DNA of 64,000 bases from Peristeroidobacter agariperforans (GCF_004138335.1 NZ_RYFW01000002.1:229501-293500); one strand, 5' to 3'. Positions 23,748-32,043 are shown, counted from the first letter of the stretch. Numbers and translations: made by a program. Notes: generated by a model not told the origin, from the letters alone.

Positions 23748-25502
23748 ATGGGAAACAAAGCTGGCGTTGTTTGTTTGGGAATGTTCGCCAGCGTGTTGTC
23801 GCCGTCCCTGGGTGCTCAGCAGGGACAATTGACCGATGTTTCTATCCAGGGGTTCGTCTATGAGCCGCGACGTTTGCCTGCCACCGATGCACGCATCCAG
23901 TCGTTGACGGTGCCGCAAGGTTTTCATCTGCAGCGTTTCGCCGAAGGCCTCGACAATCCTCGCATGCTGGCGGTCGCCGATGACGGCGCCGTGTATGTAA
24001 CTCAGCGCACACCGGGGAATCTGGTGATGCTGCGTGATACGGACAACGATGGTATCGCCGATATTCAGAAGATCGTGCTCCGTCAGCGCGATCTGCACGG
24101 CATCGCGATCCGCGGCAGGGAAATTTTTCTAACGGACATCAAAACGATCTATGCGGCGGACATTCTTGCCGATGGTCGCATCGGCGAGCGCCGTATTGTC
24201 AGCGCCCGCCTGCCCGATGGTGGCCAGCATCCGAATCGCACGCTGGCGTTCAGTCCGCAGGGCGATCTCTTTGTCAGCGTCGGCTCGACATGTAACGAAT
24301 GCCGGGAGCCGAACCCTCAGCACGCAACTTTACAGCGAGTCACCGACGATGCAGCTCGGCGCTCACGGCCGGACCAACCTGCGCCGCGTGAGATATATGC
24401 CAGCGGACTGCGCAACTCGCTGGGCTTCGGCTGGCATCCGGACTCGGGTCGCTTGTACGCCTTCGACAACGGCATCGACTGGCTGGGCAACGATGAGCAG
24501 AGCGAGGAGCTGAATGAGCTGACCGAAGCCGGGCAACGCTTCGGCTGGCCGTATGTCTATGACGACGACCAGATCAATCCGCACACCGAGCCGCTCGAGA
24601 CATCGTCGGAGCAGTGGGCCGGGATGAGCGAAGAGCCCGTCGGCATGTATGCGGCGCACGCCGCACCGATGCAGATGACTTTTTACACGGGCTCGCAGTT
24701 TCCGACCGAATATCGCAACGATGCGTTCGTCGCGATGCGCGGCTCCTGGAATCGCAAGCCGCCGCATGGCTATGAAGTGGTGCGCGTGAGGTTCGACGCG
24801 AGTGGCGGCTTCACGGCGTTCGAGCCATTCGTCACCGGCTTCATTCAACCGGTCGCCGGCGGGCATGGCTTCTTCGGCCGACCGGTGGGCGTGACATCGG
24901 CCAAGGACGGCGCGCTGCTGTTTACCGATGACACGAACAACATGATCTACCGCGTGGCGGCGGCTGGCGCAGCTGCGAGCGCCGACCCGCAGGTGATTGC
25001 AAAGGACATCTTCGACGCACCGGCGACCATCGCCGTGTCCTCCTCGGCCATTCCGGCCGGCGGTGTGATCGATGTGAAATACACCGATTACGGGCGGGGC
25101 ATCTCGCCTCCGCTGCGATGGTCATCGCTGCCATCGGGCACGCAGTCGCTGGTGTTGATGATGGAAGATCCCGATGCGGTCGCGCCATTGCCGTTCGTGC
25201 ACTGGACGATGATCAACCTGCCGCCGTCGCTGAGCGCGTTGCCGGCAAATGTGTCAAAGGCGTTCGCGCCGCTGCGCGGGCAACCGGCGCGACAGGGCAG
25301 CAATTCGAAAAGCGAGCGCGGCTATTTCGGCCCGCGCCCGCCGGCAGGCGATCCGCCGCACCGCTATCACTTCCAGATCTTTGCGCTCGACACCAAGCTC
25401 GATCTGCCGGACGGATTCAATCGTCACGCGCTGTTGGACGCCATGCGCGGCCATGTGCTGGCCAACGGCGAGCTGATCGGAACGTTTCAAGCGCCGCAAT
25501 AA
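23748..25502 (+). CDS. PQQ-type sugar (sorbosone-like) dehydrogenase fused to a PEBP (YbhB/YbcL) domain
   Basis: The 584-residue secreted protein has a signal peptide (residues 1-25, ending SLGAQQ). A six-bladed propeller of the glucose/sorbosone dehydrogenase type spans about 30-415: GLDNPRMLAVADDGAVYVTQ, DLHGIAIRG, NRTLAFSPQGDLFVSVGST, ASGLRNSLGFGWHP, AFVAMRGSWNRKPPHGYEV. From about 421 a phosphatidylethanolamine-binding-protein-like domain follows, with ISPPLRWSSLP, MMEDPDAV..FVHW and GYFGPRPPAGDPPHRYHF. GGAG precedes the ATG at 23748. It acts in the periplasm; a haem c protein gene follows 51 bases after it and could accept electrons. Fusion of these two domains in one chain is unusual. 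Confidence 0.9.
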   Translation: MGNKAGVVCLGMFASVLSPSLGAQQGQLTDVSIQGFVYEPRRLPATDARIQSLTVPQGFHLQRFAEGLDNPRMLAVADDGAVYVTQRTPGNLVMLRDTDNDGIADIQKIVLRQRDLHGIAIRGREIFLTDIKTIYAADILADGRIGERRIVSARLPDGGQHPNRTLAFSPQGDLFVSVGSTCNECREPNPQHATLQRVTDDAARRSRPDQPAPREIYASGLRNSLGFGWHPDSGRLYAFDNGIDWLGNDEQSEELNELTEAGQRFGWPYVYDDDQINPHTEPLETSSEQWAGMSEEPVGMYAAHAAPMQMTFYTGSQFPTEYRNDAFVAMRGSWNRKPPHGYEVVRVRFDASGGFTAFEPFVTGFIQPVAGGHGFFGRPVGVTSAKDGALLFTDDTNNMIYRVAAAGAAASADPQVIAKDIFDAPATIAVSSSAIPAGGVIDVKYTDYGRGISPPLRWSSLPSGTQSLVLMMEDPDAVAPLPFVHWTMINLPPSLSALPANVSKAFAPLRGQPARQGSNSKSERGYFGPRPPAGDPPHRYHFQIFALDTKLDLPDGFNRHALLDAMRGHVLANGELIGTFQAPQ

Positions 25503-25553
25503 CCAGCGAGGAATCTAGTAATCATGCAAGCACCTGCTGCAGGGAGCCGGCCC

Positions 25554-26948
25554 ATGCGAAAATCCAAGATCCTGGTCTGCCTGGCGACGATGGGAGTCAT
25601 TGCAGGCGGGGGCACGCTCGCCGACCCGCTGCCGCCCGACGCCACCTATCGTCCTTTGCCAACGTTGCCGCTGGATGTAGTCCGGCGAAACGATGAGGGC
25701 GCCAAGCCCGCCGTGCAGCGACGTCAGCAGAGCCTGTTCAACGAACGCTACGACATGGCCGATCGGCCGATGCAGGGCGTGAAGATGTCTGGCGGGCGTA
25801 AAGGTGTGCAGGACGGCGTGCGCGTGAAGCTGCGCTCGGGCGCCACTTGGGATTCGCTCGCCAACATGACGCCCGACGATATCAAGGCGAAAGGTTTGTT
25901 TCCCGCCGGCTTCATGCCGCTGCCGCACGTCAAGCAACTGACCGGCGGGCAGGTGTTCCCGGAGAACCAGATCAAGGCGATCGGCGACGCCGAAGACCGT
26001 AATCTCAAACGCTTCGACGTCGATTTCGATCTACCCGATCACATGACGCCGGAATTTCCGGCGCCGATCTTCCTCATCAACCGGCCGGACCTGGGCGATA
26101 TCAGCGGCGGCCAGCTGCTGACCATTCGCAATTACTACGCGAAGGTGGTCGGCATTCTGACGCCGGTGCAGATCGAAGGTCTGCGTCTGCTGCTCACGCC
26201 ATTTCCGCAGGAGGAGTTCAACCAAACGGAGGATCGCAAGGTCGCCGAACAGAGCGACGGCGTGGCGTGCCTGGATTGTCACGCCAACTTTCACACCAAC
26301 GCCGCATTTCACCTGACGCCGGACGTGCGTCCGCAGGTCGCGCGCTTCCGTCTCGATACCACCAGCCTGCGTGGCATGTTCAATCAACAGATCCACGGCT
26401 CGAAGCGTTCGCTGCGCTCGGTGGAAGACTTCACCGAGTTCGAGCAGCGCACTGCCTACTTCAACGGCGATCACGTCAGCGCCACGCGCAAGGGCGTGCA
26501 CCTGCCGGATCGCCCCAATCAGGTCGCGATGATGGCGCAGATGCAGAACATGATCGACTTCCCGCCGGCGCCGAAACTCGACCCGCTGGGGCGGCTCGAT
26601 CCGAGCAAGGCCAGTGCGAAGGAGTTGGCTGGCGAGAAAATCTTCATGGAGAAAGGCAAGTGCGCCACTTGCCACATTCCTCAAGAGGCGTTCATGGATC
26701 ACCAGATGCACGACCTGAAGGCGGAGCGCTTCTACAAGCTCGGCCAGGTGTTCAACGATCAGGTCGCGATGCCGGACGGCGCCATCAAGACCTTCACCCT
26801 GCGCGGCATCAAGGACTCACCGCCGTATCTGCACGACGGTCGCCTCATGACGCTCGCGGATACGGTTGAGTATTTCAACCTGGTGCTGGGACTGAAGCTC
26901 ACGGCGGACGAGAAGGATTCGCTGGTCGCTTACATGCTGGCGCTTTAG
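25554..26948 (+). CDS. Secreted di-haem cytochrome c peroxidase-like protein
   Basis: The protein has a signal peptide (MRKSKILVCLATMGVIAGGG) and two CXXCH haem sites: CLDCH at about residue 239 and CATCH at about 370. The arrangement and the C-terminal IKDSPPYLHDGRLMTLADTVEYF segment match the di-haem peroxidase/MauG-like family. The N-terminal 200 residues lack close similarity I can name. GGGAG lies seven bases before the ATG at 25554 (464 residues); an ATG at 25524 with GAGGAA upstream is an alternative. It lies just behind the propeller-PEBP gene and ten bases before a DUF4142 gene, so it is probably in one periplasmic redox/stress operon. Confidence 0.88.
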   Translation: MRKSKILVCLATMGVIAGGGTLADPLPPDATYRPLPTLPLDVVRRNDEGAKPAVQRRQQSLFNERYDMADRPMQGVKMSGGRKGVQDGVRVKLRSGATWDSLANMTPDDIKAKGLFPAGFMPLPHVKQLTGGQVFPENQIKAIGDAEDRNLKRFDVDFDLPDHMTPEFPAPIFLINRPDLGDISGGQLLTIRNYYAKVVGILTPVQIEGLRLLLTPFPQEEFNQTEDRKVAEQSDGVACLDCHANFHTNAAFHLTPDVRPQVARFRLDTTSLRGMFNQQIHGSKRSLRSVEDFTEFEQRTAYFNGDHVSATRKGVHLPDRPNQVAMMAQMQNMIDFPPAPKLDPLGRLDPSKASAKELAGEKIFMEKGKCATCHIPQEAFMDHQMHDLKAERFYKLGQVFNDQVAMPDGAIKTFTLRGIKDSPPYLHDGRLMTLADTVEYFNLVLGLKLTADEKDSLVAYMLAL

Positions 26949-26957
26949 GAGGACGTC

Positions 26958-27557
26958 ATGTCACGACATCTATCGACTTTCGTATTGGCCAGCAGCTGCG
27001 CGCTGCTGGCGTCTGGCAGCTTTGCGCAAGAGGGCGCCAATCCCGCCGGCATGTCGCCCGATACCGAGGGCAAGGAGCTGGCGAAGCCGGCGCCCGAAGG
27101 CTCGAACACGCAGGACAAGTTGTTCGTTCGTCAGGCGGCGCTGGGCGGCCAGGCGGAAGTGGAGCTGAGCAAGCTCGCGCAGAAGAGGGCAACCGATCCG
27201 GCGGTGCGCGAATTCGCCGATCGCATGGTGGAAGTGCACTCCAAGTCGAACCAGCAGTTGATGAAGCTGGGCCGCGGCATGCAACCCGATCTGCCGAAGA
27301 ACCTGGATGCCGAGCACCAGGCCATTCGCAACGAGCTCAACAAGGCGCAGGGTCAGACCTTTGATCTTGCGTATATCTCCTCGCAGATCCAGGACCATCA
27401 ACGCACCGCCAACCTGCTGCAGTGGCACCTGAGCTACGGCCAGAACGAGGCATTGAGGAAATATTCCATGGAGACGCTGCCCGAGGTGATGGCTCATCTC
27501 GAGCACGCCAAGGAGCGTTACGCGATGCTGACGCAGGGCGCAGGTTCGCAGCGATAG
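26958..27557 (+). CDS. Secreted DUF4142 protein 1
   Basis: The 199-residue product has a clear signal peptide (cleavage after GSFA) and a helical DUF4142 domain from about residue 52: KLFVRQAALGGQAEVELSKL, DRMVEVHSKSNQQLMKL and METLPEVMAHLEHAKERY. DUF4142 resembles ferritin-like helical bundles and its function is unknown. A strong GGAGG precedes the ATG, ten bases after the cytochrome gene. A hairpin follows its stop. A second DUF4142 gene is at 29947-30456 on the other strand, sharing the domain but little exact sequence. Confidence 0.9.
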   Translation: MSRHLSTFVLASSCALLASGSFAQEGANPAGMSPDTEGKELAKPAPEGSNTQDKLFVRQAALGGQAEVELSKLAQKRATDPAVREFADRMVEVHSKSNQQLMKLGRGMQPDLPKNLDAEHQAIRNELNKAQGQTFDLAYISSQIQDHQRTANLLQWHLSYGQNEALRKYSMETLPEVMAHLEHAKERYAMLTQGAGSQR

Positions 27558-27572
27558 ACCGTTGCTGCGCAA

Positions 27573-27599
27573 GGGGCTCTCTGGCGAGCAGAGAGCCCC
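27573..27599 (+). terminator. Hairpin after DUF4142 gene 1
   Basis: GGGGCTCTCTG and CAGAGAGCCCC form a perfect 11-bp stem with a five-base loop, 16 bases past the stop. No T-run follows, so termination strength is uncertain. It lies between convergent genes. Confidence 0.6.
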
Positions 27600-27618
27600 G
27601 AATCGCTCTTGAATCGTT

Positions 27619-27930
27619 CTAGCCTGTAATCTGATTCTCGGGCGCCGCCTGCCTCTGCTGGTCGGCCACGTCTATTTCTTTCTCTGCCCGCAACCAGTCG
27701 CTGAGCTCCGCGCCTGGCGCGAAGCCGCGTTGTTGCGCCAACTCATAGGCGCGACGCGCGATGCGCTGCCAGCGCGTCTGGGGAGTATCCGGCGCGCTTC
27801 TTTGCACGTTAGTGTGGATGACATCCGGTACTAAAGCTTCCGGCACGCTCTCATCGGCATTGGCGGGCCGGTTCAGTGCGGGATCGATTTTGACGACATG
27901 TTCCGAGGACGATTTTCTTGCCGGACGCAT
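27619..27930 (-). CDS. DUF2934 protein
   Basis: This 103-residue hydrophilic protein ends with RIARRAYELAQQRGFAPGAE followed by a DWLRAEKEI helix, the short DUF2934 domain found in many proteobacterial stress-associated proteins of unknown function. The ATG at 27930 is preceded by GGGGGAG at good spacing. The frame stays open upstream into the degraded ctaG region, but the strong ribosome site makes a separate gene likely. It is convergent with the DUF4142 gene. Confidence 0.8.
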   Translation of the reverse strand: MRPARKSSSEHVVKIDPALNRPANADESVPEALVPDVIHTNVQRSAPDTPQTRWQRIARRAYELAQQRGFAPGAELSDWLRAEKEIDVADQQRQAAPENQITG

Positions 27931-28039
27931 GGTGACTCCCCCGAGAAACACGGTGCTGGACGGGAACAACCTGGCAGTGAGCCTATATTCTTCCGCTTCG
28001 GATCGGATCCGTGGGTGGGAAACGCGGCGGAATCGAATC

Positions 28040-28669
28040 GGATCCCTCCGTAAACGATGTTTCAGCATTGCGCCGGCCGAGTCCCGCGACAGCGCAGCAA
28101 GTAGTCTCAGGGCCGCCACTGCGTGCACCAGCCGGCGCGGAGTCCACATCAACAAACCTGCGAGCTGTTGATCCTCCACCGGCGTCAGGCCGAACGGTGC
28201 GAGCCTCAACGCGGCATGGCGCGGGTACCAGGGACTCTCCGAAAACGCCATCAAGGCGCCGCGCGCCGCCGACGATCACTGTCGCGAACAGGCATAACAC
28301 GGCTAGCCCACGCCCCCCGACGGTATGTTTGTTGTAGAGCATCGCCGACCAGAACAGCAGTGCCGAGATCAGAAACGACAGGTGCTGTGCGATATGCCAG
28401 CCATCCTGAGCCAACGCCAGCTCGAATAATATTGGCCCATGCCACAGCCACCGGGCGGCCGCCTGCAAGACCGTGGCGAACACTGCGCCGCTCAGCAAGC
28501 TCCATCCCCCTTGCACCAGGAAGCTGAGTGTCAGGCGGCCTATGACTTTGCGCGCCTTGCCGGGCCAGGCCCAGAGCATCGTTTCCAGCGGACGCGACAG
28601 CACCAGCAGCGGTGCGGCCACGAGCATGATGAGTTCGTGCTCGCCCATGTGGCGTAGATCCGCAGCCAG
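28040..28669 (-). pseudogene. ctaG: Frameshifted, N-terminally truncated ctaG (cytochrome c oxidase assembly, caa3_CtaG type)
   Basis: One minus-strand frame reads HMGEHELIMLVAAPLLVLSR and WHIAQHLSFLISALLFWSAM, typical of the caa3-type CtaG membrane protein. At about 28257-28272, in a run of only G and C, the reading must shift by one base to continue as GALMAFSESPWYPRHAA and GLTPVEDQQLAGLLMW, the conserved CtaG end. The N-terminal membrane segments are missing and an oxidase subunit III-like tail is joined there instead. Without the shift neither frame makes a whole protein. A sequencing error could explain the shift but not the lost N-terminus. Confidence 0.7.
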
Positions 28670-28760
28670 GCGCTGGCGACGAAGTGCCAGTACAGGCAGT
28701 TGTCCGCCACATCGGAGAAGCGCGTGTGCTCCAGGTCGTGCACGAAAGCGAACTCCGTCC
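28660..28760 (-). pseudogene. Fragment resembling the C-terminus of cytochrome oxidase subunit III
   Basis: A short minus-strand stretch reads HTRFSDVADNCLYWHFVASA, with the YWHF motif found in the last helices of haem-copper oxidase subunit III. It abuts the truncated ctaG fragment, in a different frame. The rest of subunit III is absent, because the plus strand upstream carries the DUF1264 gene. I read this as the scar of a deleted coxIII-ctaG operon. The match is short. Confidence 0.45.
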
Positions 28761-28843
28761 GAGGAACTTTGCAGAAGGGTCGGCATTGGACTCGCACCTA
28801 CGGAATGCATCGCCGCGCTGCGAGCGACGCGTGGAGGCTCCCA

Positions 28844-29593
28844 ATGAATAGGCGGTTCTGGGCGTGCACGTCGATTGCGAGCGTGCTGCTCGCGGGATGC
28901 GGTGGCGAGAACACCAGCTCGAACGTCACGCCGCCGGGCAGCGAGCCGGCCGGCAAAACCAAGGTGCTCGAGTCCGGCGCCAATCTGCTGCAAAACAAGG
29001 CGCCGCTCGGCGAGTTGAATGCCTACCTGGATGGCTTTCATTTCTATAACGGCAATATGCAGGCGCAGATGGAGGCTCATCACTACTGCGGGCACGTCAA
29101 CGAAGATCTGATTCAGTGCGTGATCTTCGATGGCAACGCCGACGATGCGAAGCTCATGGGCGTCGAATACATCGTCACCGCGAAGTTGTTCGCCGCACTG
29201 CCGCCGGAGGAGAAACATTTGTGGCATAGCCACGTGCACGAGGTGCGGTCGGGGTCGCTTGTGGCGCCGGGCATTCCGGAAGTCGTAGAGCGCGAGCTCA
29301 TGACAAAAATTGCGGGAACCTATGGCAAGACCTGGCACACGTGGCATACGGATCAGCAGAACGAACTGCCGCTGGGCACACCTATGTTGATGATGGGCTT
29401 CACTGCCGACGGGCAGGCGAATGAGCAAATGATCGCCGATCGCGACCGGCGTTTGGATGTGTCGAGCGCCGAGTTGCGCAAGCGGCGCGCCGACATTCCC
29501 TATCCACCGATCGATGCAGAGGCCGACGCATGGAGCAAGGGCATTGTGATGCAATTGCGGATCGAGCAGCGTGCGGAGGGAACTCCGCACTGA
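28844..29593 (+). CDS. OBAP/DUF1264 lipoprotein (plant oil-body-associated protein homologue)
   Basis: This 249-residue protein has a lipoprotein signal with lipobox LLAGC (residue 19). Its DUF1264 domain contains YLDGFHFYNGNMQAQMEAHH, EDLIQCVIFDG, HLWHSHVHEVRSG, and YGKTWHTWHTD followed by LPLGTPMLMMGFT. The eukaryotic members associate with seed oil bodies; bacterial members are uncharacterised. Many His residues (HH, HSHVHE, WHTWH) suggest metal binding. GGAGG lies seven bases before the ATG at 28844. It should sit in the envelope, lipid-anchored. It begins within the ctaG-remnant area, on the opposite strand. Confidence 0.9.
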   Translation: MNRRFWACTSIASVLLAGCGGENTSSNVTPPGSEPAGKTKVLESGANLLQNKAPLGELNAYLDGFHFYNGNMQAQMEAHHYCGHVNEDLIQCVIFDGNADDAKLMGVEYIVTAKLFAALPPEEKHLWHSHVHEVRSGSLVAPGIPEVVERELMTKIAGTYGKTWHTWHTDQQNELPLGTPMLMMGFTADGQANEQMIADRDRRLDVSSAELRKRRADIPYPPIDAEADAWSKGIVMQLRIEQRAEGTPH

Positions 29594-29643
29594 GTGCCGG
29601 GTTCAATTCAAGGATGACAGGGGACTAACGACAGGAGGCCAGC

Positions 29644-29886
29644 ATGGCAACTCGGAAACGTGCAAAAAAGAAACAGTCGGCTCGAAGTAAGTCCACCAAG
29701 AAGAAGACCACGCGCAAGGCAGCGAAGCGTACGCTGATCGCGCCGCGCGGCGATAAGCGCTATGTGCGCCGGTCGAAGAAGGGCCGCTTCAAGGAAAGCG
29801 ATGATGTGAGCGCGTCGTTGTCGCGCGATCGTCGGAAGAAGGCGAAGCGCAAGGCCAAATCAGGCCAGGGCGACAAGGGCGATTGA
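29644..29886 (+). CDS. Small lysine/arginine-rich protein
   Basis: This 80-residue, strongly basic protein has a Lys-rich histone-like first third (KRAKKKQ, KKKTTRKAAKR), then KRYVRRSKKGRFKESDDVS and a basic tail. GGAGG precedes the ATG. The middle segment is shared by uncharacterised small proteobacterial proteins, and nucleic-acid binding is plausible from charge alone. It lies 50 bases behind the DUF1264 gene and ends at a strong hairpin. Confidence 0.75.
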   Translation: MATRKRAKKKQSARSKSTKKKTTRKAAKRTLIAPRGDKRYVRRSKKGRFKESDDVSASLSRDRRKKAKRKAKSGQGDKGD

Positions 29887-29909
29887 TTCGACGTTCAGTT
29901 CGAGTCGCG

Positions 29910-29939
29910 GTGGAAGCTAACCCGTCGGTTAGCTTCCAC
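29910..29939. terminator. Bidirectional terminator hairpin
   Basis: GTGGAAGCTAACC pairs perfectly with GGTTAGCTTCCAC (13-bp stem, four-base loop) exactly between the convergent stops at 29886 and 29947. No long T-run follows on either strand. Confidence 0.75.
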
Positions 29940-29946
29940 GCTGATC

Positions 29947-30456
29947 TCACTCTTTATCGAACTTCGCTTCCAGCTTCTTCGCATCGGCCAGATGTTGCTG
30001 CAGCGTGGGCAGCGTCTTCTTGGCCAGTGCGCGCAGTTCAGGATCCAGTGTCGTATCGTTCGCCGCCGTCTGGAACAGCTCCACCGCCGCTTCGTGATCC
30101 TTCACCATCTGTTCCATGAAGTCTTCGTTGAAGTCGTTGTCCGCGGCTTGATGCTCGAACTTCTCTTTCATGCCCTTGTGCATCAATCCCGGCTCGGTCG
30201 GCACTTCCAGGCCTTTTGCCTTGGCCGCGGCCATCAGCTCCTTGTTCGCCTTGGTGTGATCGGCCACCATTTTCTGCGCGAACGCCTTCACGTCAGCATC
30301 CGTCGCCTTTTGCGCGCCGAGTTTGCCCATGATGACTTCGGCGGAGCCGGACTCGCCGGCCTTGGTCACGAAATCCTTCGCTGAAATCGCATCCGCGCCG
30401 AACGCGGCCGTACTGGTGCCCAGTGCACCTATCAAAAGCAGGGTTGAAATCTTCAT
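29947..30456 (-). CDS. Secreted DUF4142 protein 2
   Basis: The 169-residue product has a signal peptide (ending TAAFGADA) and a DUF4142 domain across the rest: DFVTKAGESGSAEVIMGKL, FAQKMVADHTKANKEL, FMEQMVKDHEAAVELFQ and LPTLQQHLADAKKLE. GAGGTGG precedes the ATG. It is periplasmic and helical, of unknown function. It is the second DUF4142 gene in 3.5 kb, on the opposite strand from the first and too divergent for a recent duplicate. Confidence 0.92.
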   Translation of the reverse strand: MKISTLLLIGALGTSTAAFGADAISAKDFVTKAGESGSAEVIMGKLGAQKATDADVKAFAQKMVADHTKANKELMAAAKAKGLEVPTEPGLMHKGMKEKFEHQAADNDFNEDFMEQMVKDHEAAVELFQTAANDTTLDPELRALAKKTLPTLQQHLADAKKLEAKFDKE

Positions 30457-30528
30457 GGCCCACCTCGTTTATAACTTTTTCCTAACAAGTGATATTCGGA
30501 AGCCGTTGCTTCGGTATCTAGCGAACGC

Positions 30529-30565
30529 GCCGTGCACGAGTCGGTTCCCGGACGACGTGCACGGC
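30529..30565 (-). terminator. Hairpin downstream of the SRPBCC gene
   Basis: GCCGTGCAC and GTGCACGGC form a 9-bp inverted repeat around a 19-base loop, 22 bases past the SRPBCC stop on the minus strand. No T-run is evident, so the call is tentative. Confidence 0.4.
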
Positions 30566-30586
30566 GGCGGGCCACGCAGAGATGGA

Positions 30587-31051
30587 TCAAACGGGCCGGC
30601 TCTTGTCGATTTCGCCGCGCCAGGCGCCGGTTTCCCGGCCGCGCGATTCGATGAACTTCTTGAAGTCCTGCACGGTGTTTTCCACACGTGAACCGAATAT
30701 TCCGACGGCGTCGCCGATGTTCTCAATGGCGCCTTCGGGCTCGTAAGCCATCACCAGGCGCACGCGAGTGCGATCGGCGTCCAGCGGCTCGAAGCGCACG
30801 GTGCCTGCGTTCGGCGCTCCTGAAATGCTCTTCCAGGAAATGCGCTTGTCCGGCTCCTGTTCGGTGATTTCCGCATCCCATTCCTTGTCCTTGCCCCAGA
30901 TCTCTGCACGCCAATGCACGTGCGTGTCGTCGATCTGACGCACTTCCTTCACACCCGCCATGAATTGTGGGAACTCCTCGAATTGGGTCCACTGGTTGTA
31001 AACCGTGTGGATCGGGCAATTCACGTCAACAATTTTTTCCACGTGTTCCAC
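30587..31051 (-). CDS. SRPBCC-fold protein (polyketide cyclase/START-like)
   Basis: This roughly 154-residue protein begins with EKIVDVNCPIHTVYNQWTQF and EEFPQFMAGVKEVRQ, the START-like pattern of the polyketide_cyc2 family, and continues through RISWKSISGAPNAGTVRFEPL to the C-terminal helix. Bacterial relatives are small cytoplasmic ligand-binding proteins of unknown ligand, often stress-induced. The GTG at 31051 has GAGGAG six bases upstream and is preferred over a GTG at 31075. It lies 50 bases downstream of a small hypothetical gene on the same strand. Confidence 0.88.
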   Translation of the reverse strand: MEHVEKIVDVNCPIHTVYNQWTQFEEFPQFMAGVKEVRQIDDTHVHWRAEIWGKDKEWDAEITEQEPDKRISWKSISGAPNAGTVRFEPLDADRTRVRLVMAYEPEGAIENIGDAVGIFGSRVENTVQDFKKFIESRGRETGAWRGEIDKSRPV

Positions 31052-31100
31052 AGCGCTCTCCTCGTGTGTGCTCACTCGCTGCGAACGCGATGCACGACGC

Positions 31101-31436
31101 TCAAGTTCCTGGCGGCGGTCGGTTCCCGGGCGGGTGCAGCAGCCGTCGAAACTGGATCCGACTGCGCTCGACGAATTCGTCCATCGCGCGATCGCGCGAA
31201 TAACCTTTCGCGTCGGGAAGAGCAGGACTGCTTTCGTAATTGGAGCGGACGATGCGCAGGCGCGGCAGCAGCGCTCGAGTCGCGCGCAACGCTGAAAGCG
31301 TCTTGGCGTCGTCTCGAGTCAGCAGCTCGAACTCGCGAGCCACTGGCAGCTCCAGATCTTCCAACCACCATTCAACGAGATAGACCAGATTGTCGATGGT
31401 CTCGTCGATGACGAGGACGGGGTCACGGTAGTCCAT
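31101..31436 (-). CDS. Hypothetical protein
   Basis: This 111-residue protein begins MDYRDPVLVIDETIDNLVYL and is acidic at its N-terminus, basic and Pro-rich at its end. No signal peptide, membrane segment or family was recognised. The ATG lacks a clear ribosome site. Position upstream of the SRPBCC gene and codon use like its neighbours favour a real gene, but an overlapping plus-strand frame keeps this uncertain. Confidence 0.5.
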   Translation of the reverse strand: MDYRDPVLVIDETIDNLVYLVEWWLEDLELPVAREFELLTRDDAKTLSALRATRALLPRLRIVRSNYESSPALPDAKGYSRDRAMDEFVERSRIQFRRLLHPPGNRPPPGT

Positions 31437-31604
31437 GGCGTGGGGTAGAGGCAGCAGGGACCTGTTGTTATATACAGGTGACCAGGACAGTTCAATAGGG
31501 GAGCCGGTGGCCGCAGACGTCGCTCGCCACCGACGCGTTAGCGCGCCTCCAGATCGGGTGAAATCGCGAATACACGGGCGGGAAGACCGAGCACGGAGAC
31601 AGCA

Positions 31605-31997
31605 ATGAAGACATTCGGCAACACACTGGCAGTGCTACTGGGCGCAGCGTTTTTAGGGGTGGCAACGGCCGGCGCGACGGAAGTATTTCGTGCCCATTAC
31701 GAAATTCGCGTCGCTACCCAAGGCACCGACAACAAGGTGCGCTCCACCTTCGAAACGCGCCCGGGCGAGCGCTTTACCTTGAACCTCCCGCCCAACGTGG
31801 TGGCCATGGCGGTGCGCCGGCTGAGCGCGGAAAATTACGAGCTGGAAGTGACGGTGACGCCAGCCAAGGCTGAGAAGGCCGCCGCTTCGTTCAGCCACAC
31901 CTACCAGGGCATCCTCGGACGGCCTTTGGAGCTGAAAAACACCGCCGACGGCGTCAACCTGGACGGCGCCATCTCAGTGGTGGTGCTGAACCGCTGA
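31605..31997 (+). CDS. Small secreted protein of unknown function
   Basis: The 130-residue product has a signal peptide (LAVLLGAAFLGVATAGA) and a mature part predicted from its sequence to be largely beta-strand (YEIRVATQGTDNKVRSTFET, RFTLNLPPNVVAMAVRRL, ENYELEVTVTP, GVNLDGAISVVVL). No family was recognised. GGAG precedes the ATG. It lies just upstream of the palindrome region and TonB receptor but is probably a separate unit, since more than 200 bases and strong hairpins intervene. Confidence 0.8.
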   Translation: MKTFGNTLAVLLGAAFLGVATAGATEVFRAHYEIRVATQGTDNKVRSTFETRPGERFTLNLPPNVVAMAVRRLSAENYELEVTVTPAKAEKAAASFSHTYQGILGRPLELKNTADGVNLDGAISVVVLNR

Positions 31998-32036
31998 GGG
32001 CCTCTGTCGTCCGGGCCTTGCATCCCGGATGCGAAC

Positions 32037-32043
32037 CATTATC
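32037..32043 (+). promoter_or_regulatory. Possible Fur half-site CATTATC
   Basis: CATTATC is the terminal third of the Fur consensus and lies 167 bases upstream of the siderophore-type receptor. The other two repeats of a full Fur box are not present, so this is weak. Confidence 0.2.

Noticed and set aside
27983-29590. One 535-codon minus-strand frame spanning the DUF1264 and ctaG regions
   Set aside because: The upstream half is antisense to the DUF1264 lipoprotein gene; only the part below about 28669 resembles CtaG, and it ends in a frameshift.
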